In this document: positions 1 to 8,488 of the stretch, piece after piece
Layout of the letters: each line of letters opens with the position of its first letter
Numbering within the stretch: position 1 is the first letter of the stretch
IMG/VR virus record: IMGVR_UViG_3300036761_003285
Coordinates: 1-58,224 of that record
DNA: 58,224 bases
Strand: one strand, 5' to 3'
DNA from: a virus
Notes under the pieces: model-generated
What the model was told of the DNA's origin: nothing
Seen by the model: the letters and a program-made list of their open reading frames with translations, nothing else
Database searches by the model: none
Translations under genes and position numbers: made by a program

Positions 1-555
1 TCACTCGAAGGAGCTCCTGTTAGTGTGGGTGGTAGTTTCTACTGTCACCACAACCTCCTCACGTCACTTCGTCGCGGCCCTCGAGATGTAGGTGGAGTTT
101 TCTACTGTAACAACAACCTCCTCACGTCACTAGAAGGAGCTCCTGTTAGTGTAGGTGGAGATTTCTACTGTGACCACAACCACCTCACGTCACTCGAAGG
201 AGCTCCTGTTAGTGTAGGTGGTATTTTCTACTGTCACCACAACCAACTCACGTCACTAGAAGGAGCTCCTGTTAGTGTAGGTGGAGTTTTCTACTGTGAC
301 CACAACCACCTCACGTCACTCAGAGGAGCTCCTGTTAGTGTAGATGGAAGTTTCTTCTGTAGCCACAACCTCCTCACGTCACTAGAAGGAGCTCCTGTTA
401 GTGTAGGTGGAGTTTTCTACTGTGACCACAACCTCCTCACGTCACTCGAAGGAGCTCCTGTTAGTGTAGGTGGAGTTTTCTACTGTAACAACAACCACCT
501 CACGTCACTCAGAGGAGCTCCTGTTAGTGTAGGTGGTGGTTTCTACTGTGACCAC
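1..555 (+). repeat. 63-bp tandem repeat array, copy 1
   Basis: About nine in-frame direct repeats of 63 bp encode the 21-residue units of the truncated protein. Units share most synonymous positions (for example the core ggagctcctgttagtgtagg recurs), with variation concentrated in a few codons after the GG pair and at the C-x-x-N positions. Such homogeneity at silent sites points to recent expansion or gene conversion. Confidence 0.9.
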
Positions 556-663
556 AACTCCGTCGAATTCACGGAAGCTGATATCAAACGAGCCATGGAA
601 CAGAGTAGACGTAGTAGTGTTGAAAGTGTGATAGATGGGCTGGTGGGGCAATGCCTGACGTAA
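1..663 (+). CDS. Leucine-rich-repeat-like protein, 5' truncated (copy 1)
   Basis: The frame is open from base 1, so the gene begins upstream of the window; 220 codons are visible. It consists of about nine 21-residue repeats of the form LTSLEGAPVSVGGxFYCxHN, with variants SLRRGPRDVGG and SLRGAPVSVGG, followed by a C-terminal tail of about 30 residues (SVEFTEADIKRAMEQS...) that looks helical. The regular L-x-x-L and F-x-C-x-x-N spacing suggests a leucine-rich-like solenoid, a type common in uncharacterised phage proteins. It ends 13 bases inside the next gene. It is a paralogue of 10005-10646 and nearly identical at DNA level in the last 135 bases. A binding or adhesin role is inference only. 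Confidence 0.85.
   Translation, partial: SLEGAPVSVGGSFYCHHNLLTSLRRGPRDVGGVFYCNNNLLTSLEGAPVSVGGDFYCDHNHLTSLEGAPVSVGGIFYCHHNQLTSLEGAPVSVGGVFYCDHNHLTSLRGAPVSVDGSFFCSHNLLTSLEGAPVSVGGVFYCDHNLLTSLEGAPVSVGGVFYCNNNHLTSLRGAPVSVGGGFYCDHNSVEFTEADIKRAMEQSRRSSVESVIDGLVGQCLT
514..648 (+). repeat. 135-bp direct repeat, left copy
   Basis: Bases 514-648 match 10506-10640 with a single difference (g at 611, a at 10603). The repeat covers the end of the 63-bp array and nearly the whole C-terminal tail, and stops just before the stop codons, which differ between the copies. The two copies are in direct orientation and bracket about 10 kb of neck, tail and baseplate genes. Confidence 0.9.
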
Positions 664-1253
664 AGCCTTGCACGAGAGGGTCAGCAGCAGATTCGCTTCT
701 GGGTTGTGCTGCCATGAAGAAGGCATTGGAAGAAGCTGCCTTCACGGAAGAGGGATTTCCTCTCAAGCCAAAGTTTCCAAGTGCCACTGAAGTAGAGAAC
801 ATCTACAATCTTACAAAGGGGTACTCTCGACAGTTCTTCCCGATCATTCCTTACAAGCGACTCCTCACACAGGTTAGAGAACTCGATGAGATCCACGGGG
901 AAATCGCTGAACCGCAGAAACGATGGACCCCAAAGGTTGGAGTTCGCGCTTTTGTTGTACCATCAATCATTACCCAGCCGTTGACAAAGCTTGGAGTTGA
1001 AGATGTGCGAACGGCAGAGTTGCAAATCACTGTTCCTGATCTCATCAGTGCCGGTCTAGCTACGCAAAATCCTGATACTTACGAAGTGACTATGGTCGGA
1101 GGGATCGGTGATCACTTCTGGTATCACTACAAGGAGTACGAGATTGATACTTGTGTTCCTTCCGCATGGTGGGGTAATACAGACATTGCTCTCTACTTCC
1201 AGATGAAGGCTCATCTCTATCAGCCGCAGTCGGTTGATGTTGTAGGTCCATAA
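651..1253 (+). CDS. Putative neck or head-tail connector protein
   Basis: A 200-residue protein with no motif I can name. The ATG at 651 overlaps the end of the repeat gene by 13 bases. Its position, followed by three small genes and then the sheath and tube genes, matches the place where myophages encode head-completion and neck proteins (T4 gp13-gp15 region). The sequence looks globular, has no signal peptide or membrane segment, and shows an aromatic stretch (DHFWYHYKEYE) near residue 155. The structural role is inferred from gene order only. Confidence 0.55.
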   Translation: MPDVKPCTRGSAADSLLGCAAMKKALEEAAFTEEGFPLKPKFPSATEVENIYNLTKGYSRQFFPIIPYKRLLTQVRELDEIHGEIAEPQKRWTPKVGVRAFVVPSIITQPLTKLGVEDVRTAELQITVPDLISAGLATQNPDTYEVTMVGGIGDHFWYHYKEYEIDTCVPSAWWGNTDIALYFQMKAHLYQPQSVDVVGP

Positions 1254-1301
1254 CTATCCAGTTGAACTCCTTTCCCTGAGTATAACTATTTGTACCATCA
1301 A

Positions 1302-1323
1302 ACTAGTACTTGCTCACTAGTAC
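1302..1323 (+). repeat. Short repeated palindrome between genes
   Basis: The 8-mer ACTAGTAC occurs at 1302-1309 and 1316-1323, separated by 6 bases. Because ACTAGT is its own reverse complement, the pair can also form a 6-bp hairpin. It lies in the 82-base gap before the gene at 1336 and might be an operator or an RNA structure. No flanking promoter is convincing. Confidence 0.35.
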
Positions 1324-1335
1324 GAGGCAGACAGT

Positions 1336-1782
1336 ATGTTCGGGTTCGAGACACAGTCAACTGATCACCGACCTCCTGAAACGACTGTGTCGTATGAGAA
1401 GAAAAAGCTTCCTACGATGCTGTTGCAGGCCGCCCGGGATCAGCTTATCTTTCGTATTCGGAATCGACTCGGATCCCTGCTCGTCACTGATGACATGAAG
1501 ATCATCTATCCTTTCTTGAAGGATCTGCCAAAGACACTCAAGGATTACATGTCTTGTCTCAAGGTTGATCAACAAGGCGAGCCCGGCGACTGCACAGTTG
1601 TTCTGGTGGTTGATAGGGCAAGGTTGGAGCGGCTTGGATACCCGGCGAATCTTGCAGACATTTTTGAGTACGGAAATCAGACGATGCCTCCGTGTACACA
1701 CATCCGCACAGTAAAAACCGGATTCAGCCATTTGGCTACATTGATGAAGAAGCGAGTGATGGCAGAATGCAAAAGTTCGTAG
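1336..1782 (+). CDS. Hypothetical protein in neck region
   Basis: A 148-residue protein starting at ATG 1336 after an 82-base gap. It appears alpha/beta, with a helical start (residues about 20-70) and a hydrophobic strand (CTVVLVVDRARL) near residue 87. I recognise no family. Its place between the putative connector and the tail terminator suggests a head-completion or neck component; that is inference from synteny. It overlaps the next gene by 16 bases if that gene starts at ATG 1767. Confidence 0.6.
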   Translation: MFGFETQSTDHRPPETTVSYEKKKLPTMLLQAARDQLIFRIRNRLGSLLVTDDMKIIYPFLKDLPKTLKDYMSCLKVDQQGEPGDCTVVLVVDRARLERLGYPANLADIFEYGNQTMPPCTHIRTVKTGFSHLATLMKKRVMAECKSS

Positions 1783-2117
1783 AAAAGTACAAGTTGTGGC
1801 TCGACCGAGAGCTGAAAGCACTCAGGTGCTCCAGATGGCCTGAGGCTGCAATTCTGCTTTCTCGATTTCAGTGCCTTGAGTTGAGAGAATCTCTCTTTGG
1901 TGCTCTGGACCACTCAACCAAGCTGAACGCGGTTTTTGTTGAGTTCTCGAATGAGCGCCAGAATCTCCGTTGGTTGGAAAAGCTCGTTCATGAGAGTAGC
2001 AAGTGGAAGCTTCTCTTTGAGTCGACCATTCGGGCAACGCAGATGAGTCAAGAGGAGATAGTTGAGGCGCTTGTTGAATCTCAGATCGACATTGAATTTG
2101 CCGTGAACTTGTCATGA
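1767..2117 (+). CDS. Hypothetical helical protein in neck region
   Basis: A predicted 116-residue, mostly alpha-helical protein rich in Glu, Leu and Arg. I chose ATG 1767 (MQKFVEKYKLW...); a GTG at 1692 in the same frame would add 25 residues but would overlap the preceding gene by 91 bases and adds unconvincing sequence. It overlaps the next gene by four bases (ATGA). No family recognised; probably part of the head-to-tail joining set by position. Confidence 0.55.
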   Translation: MQKFVEKYKLWLDRELKALRCSRWPEAAILLSRFQCLELRESLFGALDHSTKLNAVFVEFSNERQNLRWLEKLVHESSKWKLLFESTIRATQMSQEEIVEALVESQIDIEFAVNLS

Positions 2118-3205
2118 GTGAAGACGTACCAAAGCGCTACGTGCAGATGTTTGCAAACTATGATAAGTCCATGGTTCAGAAGGTCCACTCTCTTCAGCTA
2201 AGAACACAGGACGCGGCCAAGCAAGATGTCTACTACGGCATTCCTTCTGTGTTTGCCACACCAGAGCGGGCGTTTGCTCAGATCAGGAAGCAGATTGCGC
2301 GAAAGCGAGGTTTGCCTGAAGAAAAAGTTACAGCCTTCCCGCTTCCAATCGCTTCGATTGCTCGGCTTGAGCAGAAACTCGATCTGTCTAGATACGTGCG
2401 GTTCAATTTTTCGAGGCTCACGTGGATTCCAAACTGGCAGAAGTACTGGGGAATGGTGAGGCCGAGTCCGTGGGACATGATCTACCAGGTTGACATCTGG
2501 GCACGACATATTCACGAACTTGATGATCTCACGACGCAACTCGTCCTGTGGTTGAGAGCAGATGAGTTGTACCTGACTGTAGATCATCCAGTTCCGATGG
2601 GCCAGAGAATCGTGTTGACCCAGTTCATGGGAATGACTGATTCTTCCGGTCTTGATACCGGAACGGAGGAAAAACGAACCCTTCGTCGTACCTTTTCTTT
2701 CGTAGTACACGGTTGGATAGTTCATGACCCCACAGAAGTTACACTCATTGATCGAATCATTATCGACCTGTACGACAACATCGATGAACTGGATCCTACA
2801 TGGCTTGAGAGGATTGTCGTGCCGGAAAGCGAGAAAGGGAACCAGATGGGCTCGATAAATACGTCACTCTACGGCGTTTTGATTGTCGGTGTTGCTGAAG
2901 CCGGCAAGACGTACGGTAACTTTATCGTCCCTGCTACTGCTTCCATTACGGGCATGCAAGTTAACTGTCTCGGTCGAGTTCCGACAGGAAGTGATCTGAT
3001 CTTCAAGCTTGTCGTCAACGGGTCAGTGGACGATGATCGAAAGCTCACACTTATGGATGGGGAGCAGAAGGATTCAGTTATTTTTGGCTATCCACTTTCG
3101 GTCATGGCCGGTGACGTGTTGTCTGTTTATGTTTCACAAGTCGGGTCGACAGAGCCAGGGGATTGGCTTGAAGTGAGATTTGACGCATCGTTGTCTGTTA
3201 GTTAA
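2114..3205 (+). CDS. Putative tail terminator / tail completion protein
   Basis: A 363-residue protein immediately upstream of the tail sheath gene, where contractile-tailed phages encode tail-completion or terminator proteins (T4 gp15/gp3 position). Residues about 70-240 hold a stretch rich in Trp and charge (WIPNWQKYWGMVRPSPWDM) typical of neck proteins I have seen in this position, ending with FVVHGWIVHDP. Residues about 250-363 look like a separate beta-sandwich appendage (GKTYGNFIVPATASITG...), resembling the beta-rich units of the virion protein at 54026. The two-part architecture is read from sequence; the terminator role is inferred. Confidence 0.55.
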   Translation: MSEDVPKRYVQMFANYDKSMVQKVHSLQLRTQDAAKQDVYYGIPSVFATPERAFAQIRKQIARKRGLPEEKVTAFPLPIASIARLEQKLDLSRYVRFNFSRLTWIPNWQKYWGMVRPSPWDMIYQVDIWARHIHELDDLTTQLVLWLRADELYLTVDHPVPMGQRIVLTQFMGMTDSSGLDTGTEEKRTLRRTFSFVVHGWIVHDPTEVTLIDRIIIDLYDNIDELDPTWLERIVVPESEKGNQMGSINTSLYGVLIVGVAEAGKTYGNFIVPATASITGMQVNCLGRVPTGSDLIFKLVVNGSVDDDRKLTLMDGEQKDSVIFGYPLSVMAGDVLSVYVSQVGSTEPGDWLEVRFDASLSVS

Positions 3206-3225
3206 TCAAAAAGAAGGAGTTAGCC

Positions 3226-4731
3226 ATGGTAATCGTTAGTCCAGGTGTCTATAGCAGGGAAGTTGACTTGAGTTTGTACACCCCTCAGCTCGCAACGGCC
3301 ATCCTGGGTCTTATCGGGACCGCTTCAAAAGGTCCGGTGAATGAGGTCACTCTCATCACTGATGAGGGTCAACTCGTTGACACCTTTGGACCGCCTTCGG
3401 GGCAGCATTATGCCCTGTTTGCGGCAGTGCGGTTCCTGAGAAAAGGAAACCAGCTCAAGTTTGTCCGGGTGGCAGACTACGATATCGAGGCCACTGGTAC
3501 GATTAAGGACCAAACTCTCGCCGATGCCTTCTCGGTTCTGGCTGTGAGCTCCGGTTCTTGGGGGAACAACATCTCCTTACTGGTTGGTAGCGGAACCGAT
3601 GCGGGCACCTACAAGATTACCGTTCTCTACAACGGAATGTCTGCGGACGTGTATGACCTCTTGAAGGTCGGCCCGCTGAACGTTGATGACGTCAATTACA
3701 TCATGACCAGAATCAATGGTATCAGTGAGTACATCTCTGTGACGGCCCTTGCCAGTTCGACAACGCTCGACTCCGGGACGGTGACTCTTTCTGGTGGCGA
3801 TGACGGGGCACCCGCACAGGTTTCTGACTACATCGGCAGTGTTGGTGATCCGCCGACGATTCCAGCAACGGGATTGCAGCTGTTTGCTAATCCCGAGACT
3901 GAGGACGTCAACGTCATTGCAGTGCCAGGAATCAGTCACCGCTCGGTGATCTCCGCCATGCAGACGTTGTGCGAGAGCAGAGCAGACTGCATCTACATTA
4001 CTGCTCCGCCGTATGGCAAGACAGTGAAGCAGGCAGTGGCTTGGATGAACGGTCTTGGTGGCGGTCCTGAAGATCCCCTCACGTCGATCAACAGTTCCTA
4101 CGGAGCAGTGTTCTATCCGTGGATCAAAGTTTATGATGGTTACAGTGACTCCGAAGTCTGGATTCCACCTGATGGTCACGTTGCGGGTGCGATTGCCTTC
4201 ACTGACTTCGTGGCCGATCCGTGGTGGGCGATACTGGGCCTGAACAGAGGCCTCCTCAGTGACGCCCTCAATGTCGAGTACTCCGCTACTCAGGGCGAGC
4301 GAGACTACATGTACTCGAATGGCAACTCATTGAATCCAATCATCAACATGGCCGGCCAGGGAATTGTCATCTGGGGCCAGCGCACAGCCCAGCGACAGCC
4401 GACGGCTCTTGATCGCATCAACGTCCGCCGCTTGCTGCTGTACATGCGGAAGGCAATCGCAACGGCGACGCTGTCGCTTGTTGGTGAGCCTAACGATGAG
4501 GACACTTGGTCCCGTTTCCGCCTCCTGGTCAGTCCGATCATGGAGGAAATCAGAGGTCGCCGGGGCATCACTGACTATCAGGTCGTGTGCGACGAAACTA
4601 CGAACACTGCGGCCCGGCGTAACCGGAACGAGATGTATGCGAAGGTCATGTTCAAGCCCACCAAGACTGCGGAGATGATCCAGCTTGACTTCGTTATTCT
4701 CAACCAGCAGACCAGCTTCAGTGAGCTGTAG
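3226..4731 (+). CDS. Tail sheath protein
   Basis: 501 residues with the hallmark N-terminus of phage contractile-tail sheath proteins: SPGVYSREVDLS, followed by a hydrophobic LGLIGTASKGP element, and a C-terminal region (GQGIVIWGQRTAQRQPTALDRINVRRLL, split here as GIVIWGQRT and NVRRLLLYMRKAI) that matches the conserved sheath core. It forms the contractile outer cylinder and drives tube insertion. Start ATG 3226 is preceded by an AAGGAG site. It is followed after 32 bases by the tube gene, the usual order. It is the clearest proof that the phage is a myovirus. Confidence 0.97.
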   Translation: MVIVSPGVYSREVDLSLYTPQLATAILGLIGTASKGPVNEVTLITDEGQLVDTFGPPSGQHYALFAAVRFLRKGNQLKFVRVADYDIEATGTIKDQTLADAFSVLAVSSGSWGNNISLLVGSGTDAGTYKITVLYNGMSADVYDLLKVGPLNVDDVNYIMTRINGISEYISVTALASSTTLDSGTVTLSGGDDGAPAQVSDYIGSVGDPPTIPATGLQLFANPETEDVNVIAVPGISHRSVISAMQTLCESRADCIYITAPPYGKTVKQAVAWMNGLGGGPEDPLTSINSSYGAVFYPWIKVYDGYSDSEVWIPPDGHVAGAIAFTDFVADPWWAILGLNRGLLSDALNVEYSATQGERDYMYSNGNSLNPIINMAGQGIVIWGQRTAQRQPTALDRINVRRLLLYMRKAIATATLSLVGEPNDEDTWSRFRLLVSPIMEEIRGRRGITDYQVVCDETTNTAARRNRNEMYAKVMFKPTKTAEMIQLDFVILNQQTSFSEL

Positions 4732-4763
4732 AAGGTTGTCTAACACACTAGGAGGAACAAGAT

Positions 4764-5360
4764 ATGCCGGAATTCATAAGTGCGGATCACATAGCAGCCC
4801 AAAACGGTGCGTTCGAGCCCCAGCGGAAGAACAATTTTACGCTGGTGATTGCGATCGACCAGAACAGGCTGCTCCAGCGGTCGTTGGACTCGTTTCCGCT
4901 TCCGAAGGAAGCAAACGAGGAGGTGGCTGTAAACTATGCAAATGAGGTCAGGAAGGTCGCCGGCAGGGCGGTGTTCGAGAATCTCGAGCTCGTCCTTAAG
5001 GACTTTGCCGATCAAGGTATCGGGCAATTGCTGATCGCCTGGAGACGGCAAGTGTATGATCCTTCTAACGGAAAGATCGGGCTGGCGAAGGACTACAAGA
5101 AGAGCGGGGAGGTCGTCATGTTTGCTCCGGACGGCACCTTGCAGAGGACCTGGACTCTCATTGGCTGCTGGCCGAGCAAGCTCGACCCCGGGGGCGGGGA
5201 TATGAACGCCAACGAGAACAACAAGATCTCGTGCACTCTTACGATCGACAAAGCAATCCCAGGCAAGGCTGGTTCGAAGAGCTCGTCTTCCAGCGGGCAG
5301 CAATTTGGTGGAAACACGGCCAGAGGGTCGTTGGTTGGACAGGGTTCAATTCTGGCCTAA
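4764..5360 (+). CDS. Tail tube protein (gp19-like)
   Basis: 198 residues directly after the sheath gene, with an AGGAGGA ribosome site. The segment WRRQVYDPSNGKIGLAKDYK followed by GEVVMFAPDG and WTLIGCWPSKL is characteristic of T4 gp19-type tube proteins, which stack as hexamers into the inner tube. The C-terminal 30 residues are Ser/Gly-rich and probably flexible. Length is close to that of T4 gp19 (about 160) plus the tail. Confidence 0.9.
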   Translation: MPEFISADHIAAQNGAFEPQRKNNFTLVIAIDQNRLLQRSLDSFPLPKEANEEVAVNYANEVRKVAGRAVFENLELVLKDFADQGIGQLLIAWRRQVYDPSNGKIGLAKDYKKSGEVVMFAPDGTLQRTWTLIGCWPSKLDPGGGDMNANENNKISCTLTIDKAIPGKAGSKSSSSSGQQFGGNTARGSLVGQGSILA

Positions 5361-5387
5361 GTACGAAACACGGAAGGAGGCTGAACC

Positions 5388-6185
5388 ATGGCACAGGAGA
5401 AAACCTCGGCGCCTGCCGCGGCGAAGGAGTTGCCTAAAGGTGCAGCAACACGTAGTCCTTACTCGATGGAGGTAACTCTGCCGAGTAGAGGCAAGTTCTA
5501 CGGAAACGCTCTTCCTGACGGAAAGGTCTGGATTCGTCCGATCACCGTCGCAGAAGAGAAATTGTTTGCCAGCAACACGAACGCAACGGATATTGCGGAC
5601 AGAGTGCTCGCCAGGTGTATTGAGTCAGAGTGCATTTCTCTTCAGGAAATGCTTCAGACTGACAAGTACTACCTTCTTCTGACTCTGCGCTCTCTGAGTT
5701 ACGGGTCAGATTACCCGCATAAGATCAAGTGCCGATGCGGGAAAGAGTACGTCCATAAGATGACAGTTCCTGATGGGCTGATGCTCAAGATGGCGACAGA
5801 GACTGACGTCGAGCCGTTCGAGGTCGACCTGCCGATGGTGAAGAAGAAGGTGACATTACGGTTCCTTCGAGGCAAGGACGAAGACCTAGTTGACCAGTAC
5901 ATCGCGCAACTCGAAGGAGCAAATGCAAATGATGGCGATCCGGGGTATGGGTATCGTCTGTCTTTACATATCGTCGCGATCGACGGTGCTGAGCCCAGTA
6001 GTCTCGAGCGACTTCGCTTTGTTGAAAGCATGCATGGCAGAGACTCTCAGACGATCCGTCGGGCGATAAGCGTAAGAGAGACAGGCGTCGATCTAACCTT
6101 GAAGGCAGTTTGTCCCTTCTGTCAGGCAGAGTTCGAAACGCTCCTGACTCTGACCCGCGAGTTTTTTCGCCCGAACGTTTCCTAG
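5388..6185 (+). CDS. gp26-like baseplate/tail assembly protein
   Basis: 265 residues. After a disordered Ala/Pro-rich start, residues about 24-60 read MEVTLPSRGKFYG...VWIRPITVAEEKL, the typical opening of the T4 baseplate gp26 family. It carries two cysteine pairs (CRCGKEY near residue 119 and CPFCQAEF near residue 246) that could bind zinc. It lies between tube and tape-measure genes, the usual location of the tail assembly chaperone. The 3' end overlaps an open +1 frame (6154-6408) through a T6 run, so a longer frameshift product is likely. Start ATG 5388 has a GGAGG site. Confidence 0.85.
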   Translation: MAQEKTSAPAAAKELPKGAATRSPYSMEVTLPSRGKFYGNALPDGKVWIRPITVAEEKLFASNTNATDIADRVLARCIESECISLQEMLQTDKYYLLLTLRSLSYGSDYPHKIKCRCGKEYVHKMTVPDGLMLKMATETDVEPFEVDLPMVKKKVTLRFLRGKDEDLVDQYIAQLEGANANDGDPGYGYRLSLHIVAIDGAEPSSLERLRFVESMHGRDSQTIRRAISVRETGVDLTLKAVCPFCQAEFETLLTLTREFFRPNVS

Positions 6186-6408
6186 CGGTCGTGAGTTTCT
6201 GACTGCTCGGTACAAGCGTCAGTTGGCGTTGGCGATCGGAGGAAACGTGACAATCACCGAGTCATCAGCGATGACCATTCCTGAGTTCGAGCACTTCGAA
6301 CGTGCTTTCAACGAGTTGATGGAAGAGGCAAGAAAGGCTCAGGCAAAGTCAGGTTCGTACGACGCACCTTCGATGCCGGGAACGCTCGGTAGGGCGAGGA
6401 TTCACTGA
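6154..6408 (+). CDS. Frameshift extension of tail assembly protein (or small separate ORF)
   Basis: In the frame +1 to the preceding gene, codons are open from 6154 to the stop at 6406-6408 and encode a plausible helical protein (REFLTARYKRQLALAIGG...FEHFERAFNELMEEARK). There is no ATG before 6271. Possible independent starts are TTG 6223 without a good ribosome site and GTG 6247 four bases after GGAGGA. In tailed phages the two ORFs between tube and tape measure are usually joined by programmed frameshifting. If so, the fused protein would have about 340 residues. The TGATG junction couples it to the tape measure gene. Confidence 0.65.
   Translation, partial: PASFFARTFPSGREFLTARYKRQLALAIGGNVTITESSAMTIPEFEHFERAFNELMEEARKAQAKSGSYDAPSMPGTLGRARIH
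6160..6170 (+). other. Candidate programmed frameshift site
   Basis: The gp26-like frame reads GAG TTT TTT CGC. The six T residues at 6162-6167 followed by C allow tRNA-Phe on the second TTT to re-pair on TTC (+1) or TTT (-2), both giving the frame that stays open to 6408. The overlap of the two frames is only 6154-6185, so any shift must happen here. Confidence 0.55.
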
Positions 6409-7919
6409 TGGCTGAAGAACTTCTAACTGAGCAGATCTTTAGGGCAAAGTTTGACGACCAAGTAACAGGTCCGGCCCAAGAGGCTGTTGACAAAGCGAGG
6501 AAGATGTTTGAAGACTTGGCCTCTTCAATGAAGGCAGAGATCAATTCTGTGCGAGGTGGGGCAGAAGGCGGTCCAAAGTTGTCAGGTACATTCAGAGCAG
6601 AAGTCACGCCCGGGGCTGCAACAACAGCGTCAGCTTCAATTGGGATGACTGATGATTTTCGAATATCAATGATCTACCTCGGTAAGGCTCTTCTCGGAAT
6701 AGTCCAACTTCTCAGAAAGGCTGAGGGGAAAAAGAAACCAGAGGAAGAAGGGGGTACTCTTGCTGAAAAGACAAGGAGATGGGCCGGATTCAAGGAACTG
6801 GCAAGATCTTTCAAAGATGAGATGCACAAGAATTTTTCTCTCATCAAGGGATTCTTGGTCGGTACAATACTGGGCCCGGCAATAGAGGAGTTCTTTGCGT
6901 TTCTTGAGCCTGTTATCACACCATTCATCGAGATGTTTAGGTCACTGATCCGTCATCCTGAGGTGAGAAAGTTCTTGGACTGGATCACCATAAAATCACA
7001 AGAGGCGGCTCGTTCGCTTACTCGAGTATTCGGCCTTTGGATTGAGAAGCATGTTCCGAGGATCACGAAGTGGCTTCAAGCTGAGCTTCCCCGTTGGTGG
7101 GATGAGTTCATCGCTCGTTGGAAGATTCGCGGCAAAGAAATACTGGATTGGATTTCAAACTTTTACGAGAGGTGGATCAAGCCTGTTGTTAAGGCTTTTC
7201 AGGACATGAGCAAAGTTCAGATTGGGGGACAATCACTGGCGGCCTGGATTTTCGATATTGGTATTGCACTCTTTATCATCGGGCAACTCTTTGGGTGGAT
7301 GCTTCCTCTGGTTATGATGTTAGGAAGTGGGCTAGGCTGGCTGTTCCGTTCAGCGCTGATACCATTGGTTCGGTTTCTGTTCTTGACACCCTGGGGTTTA
7401 TTGATTGCGGGATTGTTGGCACTCGGATGGGCAATTCACAAACTCGTTCCTGGAGAGGATTTTCTGGTGAAGTTGAAGAACGCTGGACTGATCATCTGGG
7501 ACTACTGGAGTTGGTTATTCACGAATCTAGGCGGATTCATTGCACACTGGGCAAAAGGGTTGTGGGGGCGGATTACTGGCCGCGGCGGTGAGACAGGAGA
7601 ATACAAGTGGACAAAAAGGGAGTGGGAGCATCTTCCGATTGAGAAGAAGGGCGGTGGCCTTACAGCTGAAGGCGCTGCGGCTGCGATCCCGATCGAGCCG
7701 ACTCTTGAAGGAATGGCTCCTGAGTGGTTAAAGGGTATGTTGCCCGGAGCTACCCCTTCCGTCTCGGGTGCAGAAGGGTCGTCAGCAGGAAGAGTGGAAG
7801 ATCTGCTTTTGAACATCAATAACACACTGAAGGGCGGATTCACGGATACTGCTGACGCGCTTGTTGGCGGCGGAAAAGATCTTGATTTCGGAATGGATCT
7901 TGATTGGAACCCTGCATGA
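6408..7919 (+). CDS. Putative tape measure protein (short)
   Basis: 503 residues. Position directly after the assembly-chaperone pair is where the tape measure is encoded. The sequence is helical, with an amphipathic first half, then hydrophobic segments at about 270-350 (AWIFDIGIALFIIGQLFGW, LLIAGLLALGW) and 360-385, as expected for a tape measure that passes through the host membrane. It is short for the class; at about 1.5 angstrom per residue it would set a tail near 75 nm. Start ATG 6408 overlaps the previous stop. Assignment rests on synteny and hydrophobic pattern. Confidence 0.7.
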   Translation: MAEELLTEQIFRAKFDDQVTGPAQEAVDKARKMFEDLASSMKAEINSVRGGAEGGPKLSGTFRAEVTPGAATTASASIGMTDDFRISMIYLGKALLGIVQLLRKAEGKKKPEEEGGTLAEKTRRWAGFKELARSFKDEMHKNFSLIKGFLVGTILGPAIEEFFAFLEPVITPFIEMFRSLIRHPEVRKFLDWITIKSQEAARSLTRVFGLWIEKHVPRITKWLQAELPRWWDEFIARWKIRGKEILDWISNFYERWIKPVVKAFQDMSKVQIGGQSLAAWIFDIGIALFIIGQLFGWMLPLVMMLGSGLGWLFRSALIPLVRFLFLTPWGLLIAGLLALGWAIHKLVPGEDFLVKLKNAGLIIWDYWSWLFTNLGGFIAHWAKGLWGRITGRGGETGEYKWTKREWEHLPIEKKGGGLTAEGAAAAIPIEPTLEGMAPEWLKGMLPGATPSVSGAEGSSAGRVEDLLLNINNTLKGGFTDTADALVGGGKDLDFGMDLDWNPA

Positions 7920-8476
7920 ATGACAACACAGCAGGTTCAGCAAGGTTGCGAATCAGCGCAAAGGGGATAACCCTCGACTTTGAACTCGAGCAAGGGTTCA
8001 GTGATGGGTACGAGAATCGCTTTGAGGTTCCTGGAGAGACCAAGCAGAGGGCGTCGAATCCGAAAGGTTATGACTGGCGGGGCGGCAAGTTCAAGCCGAT
8101 GCGAGTTGAGATCAATCTTGTCGTGGGTGTGCAGAACGCAATTCAAACTCCGGAGAAGCTCAAAGAAGTCGTTCTGGCCTTTTTCAAGATCGCTCTTCCC
8201 GACAACGTTGAGACTATTCGAACACCGGTTACTGTTCAGGTAGGATCTTGGTTTAGTAGAATCGGATACATCGTAGATTTGACTGTGAAGTGGGACGAGC
8301 CATATGATATTGATACCGGGATGCCTTACCGAGCCAATGTTCAGTTTGAGTTCATCGCTGACTTCTACAACAAGGAGTCAGATCTAACTCTTGACAAGAA
8401 TCCAAAGTCGGCAGATTTTGACTTCCAGTTTATAGGCAAGGCGCGAGGAGGGGGGACGCCCGCCGCGTCTTGGTAA
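7916..8476 (+). CDS. Putative baseplate / tube-initiator protein
   Basis: 186 residues; ATG 7916 overlaps the previous stop as ATGA (a TTG at 7904 is less likely). It is beta-rich, with GYENRFEVPGE near residue 35 and TVQVGSWFSRIGYIVDLTVKW near 105. The latter resembles the core of Afp7/Pvc7-type and related baseplate proteins that adapt the tube to the spike, including the strand IDTGMPYRANVQFEFIADFY (residues about 135-155). It is encoded between the tape measure and a LysM/gp53-like gene, which supports a baseplate role. The precise equivalent is uncertain. Confidence 0.6.
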   Translation: MNDNTAGSARLRISAKGITLDFELEQGFSDGYENRFEVPGETKQRASNPKGYDWRGGKFKPMRVEINLVVGVQNAIQTPEKLKEVVLAFFKIALPDNVETIRTPVTVQVGSWFSRIGYIVDLTVKWDEPYDIDTGMPYRANVQFEFIADFYNKESDLTLDKNPKSADFDFQFIGKARGGGTPAASW

Positions 8477-8488
8477 GGAGCCCGGTAA

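Noticed and set aside
1-555. CRISPR array
   Set aside because: The repeats are 63-bp coding units without unique spacers, in frame and translated into a regular solenoid.
1258-1290. Promoter TTGAAC/TATAAC before the 1336 gene
   Set aside because: Spacing is 13 bases, too short for sigma70; no alternative -35 at 16-18 bases.
3577-4179. 200-codon open frame on the minus strand
   Set aside because: It lies fully inside the sheath gene, its translation is rich in His, Arg and Cys without any domain, and all supported genes are on the + strand.
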